Positions 46,941-60,143 are shown, counted from the stretch's first letter. The stretch: DNA of 64,000 nucleotides from Panax quinquefolius (GCA_020205615.1 CM035170.1:58046486-58110485); one strand, 5' to 3'. The notes: generated from the sequence alone by a model not told the origin. A program made the numbers and translations.

Positions 46941-48246
46941 CTTGTTTGAGAAAAGTTGGATTGTTTTGGTAAACAATCAAGTATTAGGCGGCACCAAAGC
47001 TTGGGCTAGATATATATATATATGATTATAATTTAAGAGTTTGGACATATCAAATAAAAGCGAAATGTAATTTTAAGCTAAAACTGAAACTCAAAAATTA
47101 GTATGTGAGGCCATTTTTAAGCATTGTTTTGGGCAGCTTAAGTAGTCCGAAATGGGGTGTTTATAATTTTTAAATATATTCTCATATGCTATACATAACA
47201 TATTTAAAATTTGTTGTAATACGTCATATGAGCTAGAAGTAATAAAGTCAAAAAGTTAGCATGTTGTAACTAAGGCTTCTGCCCATGGCAACAGTAGTAG
47301 GCAGCAGTCGATGTATGGCAGCACATGGGGCCCTCCTTTGCACTCTCAATTGTTATGTGTTATCTAATCAAAATGTTTTTTTGCTATTTTTATATAATAG
47401 GTATGTATACTACCTATATGATCCCCAAAATTCAGTGTAAATGGACAAATAGATTGCAAGTTACAAATTGGTGAAATGGTGGGTGGGTGGGTGAGTGGGT
47501 GGGTGGAGGGGTAGGGGTGGGGGGGGGAGTCAGGGTAGAAGCTGCTGCCCAACGGCAACAGCAAGTAGCATGTAACAGCAACAATTATGGCTTTTTTGAT
47601 GAGCCACTTTTGGCTTCGTGTTTAATTTGTTAAAATTACCCGCAAAGGTTGGTTTATATTCCTTTAAATAGGTGGAGGCATGATTTATAACATATAAAGA
47701 ATTCAACAAAAAGTTAGTAATTTAAGATATAAAAGCTATCAAGGATGGGCGTCCAAGCTTGGGGTTGTTTGTCCAAGAAAGGCCACATCAAGCTCGGTTG
47801 AGCCCCACAGGGCCAAGCAGTGCTTGGCTACTGGCATGGCTTGACAATAAAGGGCTTTTTTAGCATTGTTTGGAAACGCAATGATATTTAATAAAGTAGT
47901 TCACCAAGATGGGTATATAAAGCAAATTCAGAGCTATAATTTATCCATATAATATATAACCATGCTCAATACACAAAGACACAATACGTATTCACCTTGA
48001 ATACTTAAGTGAGGTATAATAGATATGGAATACCTATTTTTTAAGCTGTGAGTGGGTTATAAAACTTAAATTGTGATGTATTCACATACTTAAATCACGT
48101 TGAAGTCTATTAAAACGAAAAATGGTTATCGTAAGTAAAAGGATAAAGTATTTGAAAAATATATAAAAGTTTCTCAAAAGTAAAAACATAAGTTAATGAT
48201 GTGGTCAATATGGATATTTAATATATAATTAACTATACAAGTTATA
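46941..48246. other. Unassigned spacer
   Basis: No gene or recognisable element. It contains a G-rich run at 47477-47531 (GGTGGGTGGGTGGG type), a CAGCAG/CAACAGCAA stretch around 47285-47320 and 47540-47585, and AT-rich sequence. The reverse frame at 47364-47564 is the G-run read backwards. Confidence 0.4.
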
Positions 48247-49429
48247 TGTGACGCCCCCAAAATTAGGTATACATCACCCATTTTGAGTAAATGAAATACA
48301 TAATATAAAATTCAAATACAACTTCATTTATATAATCTGCTGAAATGGTCAGTCAGTATAGAATCGACCACATGCTTAACTGTGAGTTTTAATACAAATG
48401 TATGTAACTCTCATGGTGCCTCGACCACAACTTTACAAATGGTACTTTACATAAAAGTATAGTCAAAAACTGCTTTTTAGAAATTAAAATCTTTGGGAAG
48501 TGCTCAAGAAACCTTCGTATATGGGAGGCCATGCATCTAGTTTATAATAGATATCATATGGCCACGCAATTATCCTTGGTTGACCAATAGAATTCCCAAA
48601 GAAAAACGAGAAGATTACTATCATCTTCTTTCCAATGGTGAGTCTTCTCTTGATATATGACTATCTCCACCGCTCTCCAAGTGAATATTATATTTCAAAG
48701 AAACTCCAAGATCATATAAGTAGTGCCCGTAGATATACTCAAAGAAGTGGATCGCATAACCCCATCTTATGATAACACGAGGTTGTATGTCATTAGACAT
48801 CTTGTATGATAGTGGCAAAACACCCTTCCAAAGTTGGGTTCACCTCACCCTATTTGATTCACCAAATATAACTACTAAATGTTGTATAGATTACAACACA
48901 CTTTTCTATACTGTTTAGGGAGAACCTCCACAGCTAGAGACCACTGTTCTATTCCCCTGTTATTCCCGCTCGACCCGGCAACACTCTTACGGCAACACTC
49001 TTATTACCTGAAAGGAATTGTAAAGCAGAAAGGGTGAACACAACTACCCCAGTAAAGAATATCATGACTAAAGATAATTAAATTATCAATAGCTTTCATC
49101 AATAATAAATCAGAGATTTAGAACATATGGTAGATGATAAAACTTTTCAACCATAGTTGCAGTAGAACGAACGAAAGCAATCCATTAGAAGAGTCAAATA
49201 GATCATAAGGTCTATTATCTTCTCTATGTTAAAAGTCCACCAATAATATTTTATCCCTGTAACATCAATCAACAATTCCCGTCCACGATCATGTGAATAA
49301 CTCATAATCACAATTGTGATTCTAAATTCCTCTTCGTACCCAGGATGCAGATATTTTCATCACCTGTCTTCACCTGAAACATCAAAAATCATGGTTATAC
49401 TAAATCACAATTCCTCGCCAGAATCATTA

Positions 49430-50000
49430 AATCATCTTTGACTACGACCAAAGATATTCATTAGTATCACATCCATGAATTAATATTTCATTCACGAGAC
49501 TCGGCTCATTAAATAATCCACATCATCAAATCATCCCCGCACTACGTGCCAAGGATATTCTTTAGTATCACGACCACGAATTATCCATGCACTACACGGC
49601 CAAAGATAATCTTGTTTTCATCAACTGTCCCGATCATGCCATAAAACAATTCATCTTTGCACCTTGGTCAAGAGAATCCATAGCCATAATCATACCAAAA
49701 ACCGCCTATCAATGTACTACACGCCAATGAGGACTTTTCATTAGTATCACAACCACAAATTATCCATGCACTACGGGCCAAAGATAATCGTGTTTTTATC
49801 AACTATTCCCGATCATGCTATAAAATAATTCATCTTTGCACCCTTGGTCGAAGAGAATCCATAGCCATAATCATACCAAAAATTGTCCATCAATGCACTA
49901 CGGGCCAATGAGGACTTTTTCCACATCATTTATAACATTACGATCATGATTATACCGAATAATCCCTGGTCATAATCATACCAAGTCCATCTATGCACTT
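49430..50000 (-). repeat. Tandem array B, reverse strand
   Basis: About eight degenerate 60-75 bp units containing ATGCACTACGGGCCAAAGAT, ATCATACCAA and ATTCATTAGTATCAC. The same array is at 62330-63040. Confidence 0.8.
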
Positions 50001-50724
50001 TCACGAATACACGATGACTTTCAATATAATATAAATATGAGGATGATGACAATATTATAAGCATTAATCAAACTAAATCAAGGATATATATTAAAGACTT
50101 TAAATTTATCTAGACATTATCAATTACTTAATAAAATCATAATCTAATCTTTATTAATACTATAACAATATTTTAATCACTTCTTAAACTTATAAACAAT
50201 TATATTTAATTGTTTACACTTTTCCAAATAATGCATGTAATCATTCAAAATGTCATACTCATAAGATTTTATCACCAATAATCAAATTACTCATTAAAAT
50301 CTATATATACCTTATATAGGATTTCCAAGCCATAAAATCATATTTACCAATTCTTCAACTCCACATAACATATTTAATTCATATGTTAAGTAGCTAACTA
50401 TTTTCATGAAAATACCAAATCAGTCCCAACAATTATTCTTTTAAGGGATTTAGTATAATATAGTCCCGTATTGAACATATATTTTTCTTGACATTTTTAA
50501 ATTCATTTACTATTTTTCAAAAATCAATTTCTAATTAATTCCTTAAGAAATTAGCTACCTCATGGTTAACTCCGTAAATTCCCAAATCTTGGCGAGGATC
50601 TTACACATGTTAACGCGTGAGCTTCAGTTTAAATTTCATGGTCATCGAGTTATAGAACTCACTGTTATAAGCGTTTTAAATCGGAAAAACATAAATATTG
50701 AAATGGTCATAACACTCATTTTAA

Positions 50725-51240
50725 GTGAATGAATACAAAGGATCATTCACCGTGCATGTGGTAATCCACATAGACAAAGTTATTCCAACGAATAATAAAG
50801 AATGGAATAACGAAGGATTCACCATGCGTGCGATAGATAGATCGCATGCATATGTTATTCCCAATGAATAAATAAATAATGGAACCAGTCCCAAAGTAAA
50901 ATGCATTGACGGGATATTCTCGGCGAATAATAAAGAATGGAATAACAACAAAATCACCATGCATGCGATAGACGCATGAATGAGTTATTCCAACAAAATA
51001 ATTAATGGAACCAATGTCAGCGTAATATGTCGCAACGACAAGATATTTCGACGTAATAATAAAGAACAAAATAATAGAAGAATTTCACCATGTATGCGGT
51101 ACTTCGCATAAATAGGTTATTCCAACATAATAATAAAGAATGGAATAACAGAAGAATTTCACCAAGTATAGGGTATCCCGCGTATACAGGTTATTCCAAC
51201 AGAATAATAAAGAATGGAATAACAGAAGTTCTCTTCATGA
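50725..51240 (-). repeat. Tandem array A, reverse strand
   Basis: About seven units of 60-75 bp with TTATTCCAACGAATAATAAA, GAATGGAATAAC and CACCATGCATGCG. It corresponds to 57085-57470 and 60300-60770 on the other strand. Confidence 0.85.
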
Positions 51241-51471
51241 ATAAGAAAGAAAGAATACCCCTTACGACTACAACAAATAATATCCCCTACCTTTGAAAGA
51301 AGAGTATTCCGACTGGTAGGGTGATGATATACTCGAAGAAACTTGTACTACGCTCAAAGCTTTCTTAAACTCTAAAGAAATACGCTCAAGATTATAGAAG
51401 AAAAACTCTCTCTACAGTTTTTCTCTCTAGAGTTTCAGTGAATTAGTAAGAAATAATGAAGGAATGAGCTT

Positions 51472-51481
51472 CTATTTATAG
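51472..51481 (-). promoter_or_regulatory. TATA box of reverse solo LTR
   Basis: CTATTTATAG, reverse complement of the conserved CTATAAATAG of this LTR family. Confidence 0.7.
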
Positions 51482-52234
51482 AAAAATGGACTGCATAGTA
51501 ACTAACTCATGAACGGTCCAGATTGATTTACTTTAATCAAGGTCCATATTTAAAGCAAAATCTTTTAAATAAAATATAATATATTCTATTTATAATCTAA
51601 TAAAACGAATAACTTTATAAAAGATTTTACTATACAAACACTATCGCAGTACTATGCATAATAAAATATAATATATTCTAATTATTGTCTAATAAAATGT
51701 ATAACTTTATAAAAGTATTCATTTTATATAAAAATTTTTATTATTAGCCTAATAAAACGAATAACTTTATAAAAGTATTCATTTTATATAAAAAGCTTTT
51801 CTATTTTATTACATTAATAATACCAATAAAAATAAAAACGAGTGACTTATCACATAAGCATCAATAATCAATACCGTGTGCTACTGTGCAACTACGCGTA
51901 TTACTTTACTTTTAACACCGGGTGTTTCAACTGTTAACGGTAAAACTTCCGCCGTTATTTTCATAAAAATATTTTTGTCGTTTTCTCAATCCGACAATAA
52001 TTCCGTTGTGGGGTCCACCAATAATTGTACCGTCGTACGGATATTCCCCGATAAAAAGAATATTCCCCGACTAATTGAATATTCTCCGACACAACGAATA
52101 TTTTATATCAACTTGCTTACTTTGAAAAAAAATAAATTCACATATTACCCTTAACTTTAAACTTTTATCAATTTAACTATTTACCAAAATAGAAAAATTA
52201 AATACTTTTATTTCATAAAATTCGGGATCTCACA

Positions 52235-54152
52235 TTATATGTTATGAATATATGGCTAATACGTTCATATATATGAATATGATTGTATAGGATGTTAGGT
52301 TTGTAAGATTCATGTACACAATCAAATTGCATCAAAGTAAAGCGGAATCTGAAAAAAAAGAGTTCTAAAATTTTACAAACCATATACCCGGATCATTCTT
52401 TGTGCACAATTATTAATTAAATGAAAAGATGAAGAAAAAGAATAATATTATTGAAGATTCGAGCTTCCTCAAGTACAAGTTCACCTCCAAATCCTTTTCG
52501 CGTTCAACTTGAATCCACCGGGCTTGATTCATTCCTTTGATCAACGTTAGCCACCCAAGTGTTTGGCCTCTAGAGGTGATCCACCAAGGAAGAATAAGTA
52601 TTCAAGAAGATGAGTGTTTGAATAAACCCTAGTTTTTCTATCTGTATAGAAAATACGTACTCTCCCAACTCTTAGAATTGTTATTCATGTGTCTTGTGAA
52701 AACATCAACCACCTCACACATAATAAGACTCCTCTTATTTATAGATATAGGCAACCCTCCTTAACAATTAAGGAATTGAGTTTTATTTTAATTATATAGG
52801 TTCCTAATCTTATTATGAATAATTAATTAAAATCTTTTAATTAATTAGCCTCTTAATCTTATTAGGAATATATGAGAGTACTTTTATTAATTAATTCCTA
52901 AAATCCTTTAGAATTAAATAATAATAATAGTAATAATAATAATAAGACTCCTCTTATTAATTTATATTTAATATTTCAAATATTAAATAATAAATATTAA
53001 GCTATTTAATTTATTCTATCACCATAGATCAAATTAAATACATTTAACTTATATTACGATTATGTCATTTGCTTCTTAAATAAATATTTTTCCTTTTGCG
53101 GTGTGACCCTTTAGGCTCTCCATATTAAGCCGGTTGTGGATACATCAATTAGAACAATTCTGTTCTTATTTAAATAAATAAATTAATCTAATAATTTATT
53201 TAAATAAATAATATTTATTCTACAATAAGGATAAGACTCTTTAGCGATCAATGACTTTCCAGATAATATAGATTTCAACATTAATCATAAAAGAACTTTT
53301 GAGTAACTAGTTACCGTACAATTCAATCTTTCAACCATACAATATCCCAATTAAATATAAGACATAAAATGACTGTCAAGTCTTATTTTAATTAATTATA
53401 TGTATTTTGATTCTTAAATGTACAACCCCAAATAATGCAAATTAGAAACTCCTTTCTAATTTTATTCTACCTTAGCTAAGGACTACTAGGTTGTCATTTA
53501 TCGAATCACATAGGGCATTCTCTTCTTTTACTAGAACCAGTATATTCTTTATTGATCATACATTATCTTCATATACAACTTATTACACCCAAGAATACCT
53601 TTTGATATACCCTAAGGGTCTTAAAGAATATGTCAAAGTATAATTCATCATACACAAGATGCTATGATGATCTCAAGTCTAAGGATCACTTGTACTACTA
53701 TCACTTCATGAATTCCTATTGACAAACAAGTAAAACTCCATTAGGTATTCCTTAGCGAGTCACGTTCACTGAACTTATTCTCCAATAATCACCTACATAA
53801 TTGCTTTAGTGTCTCACACAAATGATCATGAGATCAATCATCCTCATCCAATGAGCAAGAAACGTATGTACCAATCTATCCGAATTCACTAATCCCCTTT
53901 TTAGTAATCCATCAATTGGGAACATTTTAGTTTTTTAAGTTATCTAAGAATTTAGATCTCATTAGCATGATCTCATCATTATTCTAAAAGCATTGCTTAA
54001 AACTATGAGTTTATCATATATTATTAGAACATCATCATGTAGATAAATTAAAGCCTTTCGTAAATGAATACTTTTATTAATAAACAAATAAGATTGTTAC
54101 AAAGTATATGCTTTATCATCAACATGATTGACTTGTGTGCATACTACTTTCA
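52235..54152 (-). mobile_element. Copia-type LTR, reverse strand
   Basis: On the minus strand it begins TGAAAGTAGTATGCACACAA right after a GTAAAAGTGGGAGATT polypurine tract (54152-54167). Its exact far end is not certain; the solo LTR at 48247 has inserted at or near it. Parts recur on the plus strand at 55173-55680 and 58615-58930. It contains AT-rich sequence with (AAT)n at 52920-52945. The CTAGTTTTTCTATCTGTATA stretch near 52630 recurs in reverse at 58840-58865. Confidence 0.65.
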
Positions 54153-54167
54153 ATCTCCCACTTTTAC

Positions 54168-55172
54168 TAAAGCCAATCGCCATTGTATCTCATACCCTTA
54201 TTCTCTAAGTGACGATCATCCTACTGTTGGATAAGTTTTAGTAAATGAATATGTAATGTTGTTCTTGAGAGCCCACTATCTCTATAGTGACTTCTCCTAT
54301 TTCAATGATTCTTCAATCAAATGAAAGTGCCAAAACTCATGCTTAGATCCAAGATGAGACTTATGAACTAGTCCTAGTTCTGTAATGAACTTTTTATCTA
54401 AACAATTAACTTACAGCTTCATTTACAGCTATATACTTTGTTTAAACCTGTAACTCTTTTCTATTTGGAACCTTTCAAATTCACTACACTACCGTTCAAG
54501 GTAACGATTTACCCTAAAGTGAATTTGTTGTCGTCTTGGTCAGTTTGAAAAAAACTTGAGTCATTTAAGCCCTCTAGTTTTAATTCAGACCCACCATCAT
54601 GATCACATCCTTAGTACCGATTAAGTACTTTTAAGATGTTTTTCACTGTCTCACAGTGATCTTCTCCAGAATATGATCGATCAACATCAGGTCTTATATA
54701 TTTCATTGCATACATGATAGTTACTCATGCGATCTCTTTTCATGAGTCTATGGGGACTATTAAGAGATATACACTCCATGACTCATCAACATGATACATC
54801 TCTTGGAGTTTGCCATGCTAAACGGCTTTAGCATAAAATGAATATACGTTCCTTGGGTTAAGACGAACATCCTTTTAAATCTATCTATATAGATTCGTAT
54901 CTCCAATTAAGATACTCTTCCCAAATCATTCATGGAGGAATGTTTAGACAACTTTATCTTTACTGATTATAGCATTGGTATGTCAGTCCTTATCCACACT
55001 ATATCAACATATAACACTTGGAATGTCACGACGCTCCCACTGACCTTTTTGTACACACTAGGTTCATTTTTATTTTTGATAAAATCAAACTCTTTTGATT
55101 GTCTCATCAAAACGAATGTTCCATTTTTGGGAAGCTTGCTTCAATCCATTTCTCTAAGTGTCTACAACTCTT
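54168..55172 (-). pseudogene. Copia pol fragment (RT/RNase H region), decayed
   Basis: Read on the minus strand from about 55065 down, it gives SVYKKVSGSVVTF, then LYVD (the YVDD active site, second Asp lost), DIPML, SMNDLG and KRMFVLTQGTYI. These are the landmarks of TNT1-like Copia reverse transcriptase in the right order. Upstream on that strand are pieces such as FPKMEHSF and NQKS. Downstream, toward 54200, the expected RNase H region is only faintly traceable. Many stops and frameshifts are present. The forward frame 54932-55228 is the antisense of this fragment and is not a gene. Confidence 0.75.
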
Positions 55173-55680
55173 TGAAAGTAGTATGTACACAAGTCAATCA
55201 TGTTGATGATAAAGCAAATACTTTGTAACAATCTTATTCGTTTATTAATAAAAGTATTCATTTACTAAAGGCTTTAATTTATCTACATGGTGTTGTTTTA
55301 ATAATATGTGATAAACCCATAGTTTTAAGCAATATTTTTAGAATCATGATGAGATCATGCTAATGAGATATCAATTCTTAGATAACTTAAAAATTAAAAT
55401 GTTCCGAATCGATGGATTACTAAAAAGAGGATTAATGAATCCGGATAGATTTTTACATACATTACTTGCTCATTGGATGAGGATGATTGATCTCATTATC
55501 ATTTGTGTGAAGACACTAAAGCAAGTATGTAGGTGCTTATTAGAGAATAAGTTCACTGAACGTGGCTCGCTAAGGAATACCTAATGGAGTTTTACTTGCC
55601 TGTCAATAGGAATTCCTGTAGTGATAGTAGTACAAGTGATCTTAGGACTTGTGATCATCATAGTATCTTGTAGGAGCTCA
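55173..55680 (+). mobile_element. Copia LTR, forward strand, first part
   Basis: Starts exactly at TGAAAGTAGT, the LTR 5' end, and is the reverse complement of about 53650-54152. It abuts the oppositely oriented RT fragment, as if a second copy of the family inserted into the first. It is cut at 55680 by a Gypsy fragment and resumes at 58615 after losing about 750 bases. Confidence 0.7.
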
Positions 55681-56022
55681 ACCCTCGATTTAATTGGCCC
55701 ATTTGAAATCCTTGATCGAGTAGGAACTGTGGCTTATAGACTCGTTTTACCGCCAAGTATGTCGCGTGTTCATAACATTTTTAACGTATCGATGTTACGT
55801 AAATATGTGGATGACCCGAACCACATTATTAATTTAGAACCAAACGAGATAGCAGAAGATTTAACGTATGAGGAGATACGTGTTAATATCTTGGATAAGA
55901 AGGATCATATTCGACGCTCAAAGGTTATACCTCAAGAGTTAGAATTTGAAGTGAAGTCAAGGTATCCTCACCTCTTCGGCATACCAGGTACGTACGTAAA
56001 TTTTGAGGGCGAAATTTCATAA
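55681..56022 (+). pseudogene. Gypsy pol C-terminal tail fragment
   Basis: The in-frame piece begins LDLIGPFEILDRVGTVAYRL and continues through SRVHNIFNVSMLRKYVDDP, EIAEDLTYEEI, RRSKVIP and YPHLFGIPGTYV, ending at a stop before a polypurine tract and LTR. This is the post-integrase end of a chromovirus-type Gypsy polyprotein, homologous to 19771-20200 but with an uninterrupted frame. The segment that should carry the WRNH...TWELE core between KVIPQ and ELEFEV is deleted in frame. All of pol upstream is missing. The open frame starts at 55621 in Copia LTR sequence by chance. Confidence 0.8.
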
Positions 56023-56825
56023 GGAGGGGAAATTGTGAGACCCCAGATTTTATGAATAAAGATTTAATTTTCTCAAAATATTTTTTTGAATATTATGGTG
56101 TGGATTTGAGATAATGTTATAGTTGTGGGTAGTATTTATAAATTTTGAAAAGTACGCAAGTTGTTATATAATATTCGATTGGTCGGGGAATATTCGTTTT
56201 ATTAGGAAATATTCGTACAACGACACAATCATTTGTGGACCCCACAACGAAATTATTGTCGGATTGAGAAAACGACAAAAATATTTTTATGAAAATAACG
56301 GCGGAAGTTGTACCGTTAACTGTTGAAACACTCGGTGTTAAAAGTACAGTAATACGCGTGGTTGCCTGGTAGCACACAGTATTGATTATTGATGTTTACG
56401 TAATAAGTCACTCAGTTTTATTTTATTGGTATTATTAATGTAATATAACAGAAAAGCTTTTTATATCAAACAGAATACTTTTATAAATTTATTCTATAAA
56501 TAGAATATATTATATTCTATTGTGCATAGTGTTTTGCATAGTAAAATCTTTTTATATAAAAATGTAATACTTTTATAAAGTTATTCTATAAATAGAATAT
56601 ATTATATTTTATTATGCATAGTGTTGCATAGTGCTGCATAGTGTTTTGTATAGTAAAATCTTTTTATATAAAACAGAAATCTTTTATAAAGTTATTCCTT
56701 TTACTAGATTATAAATAGAATATATTATATTTTATTTAAAAGATTTTGCTTTAAATATGGTCCGTCCGATTAAAAGTAAATCAATCTGGACCGTTCAGGA
56801 ATTAGTTACTATGCAGTCCATTTTT

Positions 56826-56835
56826 CTATAAATAG
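56826..56835 (+). promoter_or_regulatory. TATA box of Gypsy LTR
   Basis: CTATAAATAG followed by AAGCTCATTCCTTCATTA and GAGAGA leader, as in the sister LTRs. Confidence 0.75.
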
Positions 56836-57084
56836 AAGCTCATTCCTTCATTATTTCTTACTTAATTCAATTGAAAATCTAGAGAGAAAACTATAGAGAG
56901 AGTTATTCTTCTATAATCTTTAGCGTATTTCTTTAGAGTTTAAGAAAGCTTTGGCGTAAGTGCTGAAGTTTTCTTCGAGTATATCCTCGTCTTTACCGAT
57001 TGAATACTCTTCTTTCAAAGGTAGGGGATATTATTTGTTGTACTTTCGTAAGGGTATTTTTTCTTTCTTATTCATGAAGAGAAC

Positions 57085-57470
57085 TTACATTATTCCATTC
57101 TTTATTATTACATTGGAATAATCAGTCACGCTGGATACCCTATACTTGGTGAAATTCTTCATTATTCCATTCTTTATTATTACGTTGGAATAACTTTTAT
57201 GCAAAGTAACGCATACATGGTGAAATTCTTCTAATATTCCATTTTTATTATTACATTGGAATATCCGTCACATGCGCTTTTACGTTTCGTGGACTGGTTT
57301 TGTCTTTATTGGTATTACATTGGAATAACTTTGTCTGTGCTCTGAATACCACATGCATGGTGATTTCTATTATTATTCCGTTCTTTATTATTACATTGGA
57401 ACATCCTCATCTGTGCTTTACGCATGACTTCGATTCTATTAATTATTAATTACATTGAATAACTTTGCCT
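57085..57470 (+). repeat. Tandem array A
   Basis: About six units of roughly 60-65 bp with CATTATTCCATTCTTTATTA, TTACATTGGAATAAC and a CATGCATGGTGAAATTC-like end. Confidence 0.85.
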
Positions 57471-57774
57471 ATACTGAAGTACCATCGCATGCATAGTGAT
57501 TTCTTTTGTTATTCCATTCTTTATTATACTTAGTTGGTTAAAGTTTTGACTTCTATACTCCATGAAATTAGTGGAATATCCTTGATATTTGCACTTCATC
57601 CAGTATCTTTTCATGGAAATATTCTTCTGAGCATTCTTGAATTTTACTCTACAAAGCAGTATCATGTTGACAATTTGGACGTTATTAGTTTCTGAATAAA
57701 TTAATTCTTGAACTTGTTTTATTGAATTCTTATATCATTGTCATCATCCTCATGTTTATATTATGTTGAAAGTC

Positions 57775-58080
57775 ATCTGTGGCCTGTAGTGCATAGATGG
57801 ACTTGGTATGATTATGACCAGGGACTATTCGGTATAATCATAACCGTAATGTTACAAATGATGTGAAAAAAGTCCTCATTGGCCCGTAGTGCATTGATGG
57901 ACAATTTTTGGTATGATTATGGCTATGGATTCTCTTTGGCTGTAGTGCAAAGATGAATTGTTTTATGGCATGATCAGGACCGTTGATGAAAACATGATTA
58001 TCTTAAGCCGTAGTGCATGAATAATTTATGGTTGTGATACTAAAGAATATTATTGGCCGTAGTGCAGGGGTGATTCGATG
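57775..58080 (+). repeat. Tandem array B
   Basis: About five units of 60-65 bp with TTGGCCCGTAGTGCATTGAT, GGTATGATTATGAC and a spacer that varies. Variants CCTGTAG / CCCGTAG / GCTGTAG occur within this single array. Confidence 0.85.
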
Positions 58081-58614
58081 ATGTGGATTATTTATTAAGC
58101 TGAGTCCCAGCGATAAAAGTCATGAAAAACCTTTTAAATCATAGAAGATAGTAGATTTTATTCCCTACTTGACTCTTTTAATGGATTGCTTGTTCATTGC
58201 ATTAAACTTGATAGTTATTATATTTTATCGGTTTAACAATCGTTGAGGCTAACGATAAATTATTCTGCATTATCTTAGTCATAATATTTCTTACTGGGCT
58301 AGTTGAGCTCACCCTTTCTTTCACTGTTCTCTTCAGGAAATGAAAACGTAGCTGGGATGAGTCGGGGAACGGAGTGATGGTCCTAGATGGTGCATTAGTA
58401 GTCCTCACTATTCTGTGAAATAGTGTGATAATAATTGTAATGAGGACTCCTTTTGAGTTTGTATACTCTCTAGTAGGCAATATTTGTATTCAAAGTCAGT
58501 TTATGTTTTGTCGTATTGTAAACGACAGTTGTATTATCAAGTTGTATTTGAATTCGTACCATGTATCTGATGACTCAAGATGGGTGATGTATACCCTATT
58601 TTGGGGGCGTCACA

Positions 58615-58930
58615 AGTACTCTTATTTATTCCTAATGAGATTAGGAGGCTAATTAATTAAAAGAGTTTAATTAATTATTCCGAATAAGATTAGGGAGATT
58701 AATTAATTGAATTTAATTAATTAAATAATACCCATATTTCTAATTAGATTATGAGGGTTAACTGATATCTTTATAAGAGAAGTCTTATATCAGATATCGA
58801 AGAGACATGATTCTAATTGTTGGAGAGTACGCCCTTTTTTCTACAGAGATAGAAAAACTAGGGTTTAAGCCAAATATCCATCTTCTTGAATTTTTCTTCT
58901 TCCTTGGTGGATCACCTCTTTAGGCAAAAC
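58615..58930 (+). mobile_element. Copia LTR, forward strand, second part
   Basis: The reverse complement of about 52575-52890, ending in CTTGGTGGATCACCTCT and GGCAAAAC. It is cut by a Gypsy LTR start at 58931. Confidence 0.7.
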
Positions 58931-59005
58931 TGTAAGACTCTGAATTTTATGAAATGAAAATATTTAATTTTTTTATAATTATTATTTTATTTAGTAAATG
59001 GTTAA
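58931..59005 (+). mobile_element. Gypsy LTR start, 75-bp fragment
   Basis: Begins TGTAAGACTCTGAATTTTAT, like the reverse complement of the solo LTR end at 52180-52234. It is interrupted by a second LTR start at 59006. Confidence 0.6.
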
Positions 59006-60143
59006 TGCGAGACCCCAAATTTTATGAATAAAGATTTAAATTTCTCAAAATATATTTTTTTTAAATATTATGGTGTGGATTTGATGTAATGTTATAGTTG
59101 TGAGTAATATTTATAAATTTTGCAAAGTATGCAAGTTGTTATAAAATATTTTGGTCGAGGAATATTCTTTTTGTCGGGGAATATCATAACCCCATTAACG
59201 GAAGTATTATCGTGGTTAAAAATGACAAAATTATCTTTTATAAAAATAACGATAAAGTGTTCTGAATTAAAACTGTTGAACAACCCGGTAAAAAAAGAAT
59301 ATCTGGCATTAAGTTGCATAATAGCTACAGTATTGATTATTGATGCTTACGTAAAAGTCACTTAGTTATACTCAATTATTGCTACAAAATAATTGCTTTG
59401 CATCATATCTCTCATATTATTGATTCAATTATTGTCACAATTATCATCCGCATAATATATATTATTAAATCAATAATTGAGGCTGAAAGTTATTCATATT
59501 ATTATTTGCAATATTGACAATGTCTAGAAGTTCACGTCGAGGAGAGGTTTGGTCACCTAATTACGCGCCAATAAGGAGAAATCCTTATCGAAAAGTCCCT
59601 CTTTCACGGGGAGCGACACTCGGTTGTTAAATATTGTGAATTATAATATTAACGATGAATAAGTTTGTGTTGATTAAAGATGATATTGATAGTTCCATTG
59701 TGTTGGAATTATTAGTGTTAGTGAAAATCGACATTTATTTCGATAATAATTGATGTCTGGAGGTTATATTGACAAATCGGGTAATTAACCGGATAAATGA
59801 GCAATAAATTGCTATTGATTCACATGATTATAACTATTTGTTCACATCGTGTACTATTGATTCACATTCATTTACTATTAGAGTTGGTGCAGATTTATAA
59901 TACTTGCATGACTAAGTTAAAAATGGAGGTATAGATAAAGGTACTATATCTGTAATTAGTTTTTCACATGATTAGAACTATTGAGTCACATGATTTACTA
60001 TTGATTCACATGATTTACTATTAGGAGAGGTGGTGCAAGTTTGATAATACTTGCGGGACTAAATTAAAATGAAGAAAAGAGGAAGGTATTATCTTTGTAA
60101 TATTTCGAGCCCCAAAACGTGCAATTATTGAAACTATATTTTC

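Larger units (their letters stand above)
48247..52234 (-). mobile_element. Solo LTR, family 2, reverse strand, TSD TTATA
   Basis: A 4.0-kb LTR. On the plus strand it starts TGTGACGCCCCC and ends GGGATCTCACA, flanked by TTATA on both sides (48242-48246 and 52235-52239). There is no internal domain. Its right part is similar to the U3 of the other family-2 LTRs. Arrays B (49430-50000) and A (50725-51240) are present in reverse order, as expected on this strand. Its left two thirds match 61182-64000 closely. Frames at 50721-51296 and 51876-52154 are array or LTR translations. Confidence 0.85.
56034..58614 (+). mobile_element. 3' LTR of truncated Gypsy element
   Basis: 2.6 kb, starting TGTGAGACCCC after the purine run AGGAGGGGAAAT and ending GGGGGCGTCACA. 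It is the cleanest copy of the family-2 LTR, with a TATA box at 56826-56835, array A at 57085-57470 and array B at 57775-58080. The reverse frames at 56117-56377, 57450-57665 and 58202-58480 are shadows. Confidence 0.85.

Noticed and set aside
49430..50000. Regular 60-75 bp repeats resembling a CRISPR array
   Set aside because: The repeats are degenerate over their whole length with no identical repeat plus unique spacer pattern, there are no cas genes, and the DNA is a plant LTR.
54932..55228. 98-residue forward frame starting MEECLDNF
   Set aside because: It is the antisense of the Copia reverse-transcriptase fragment on the minus strand, which accounts for the sequence.
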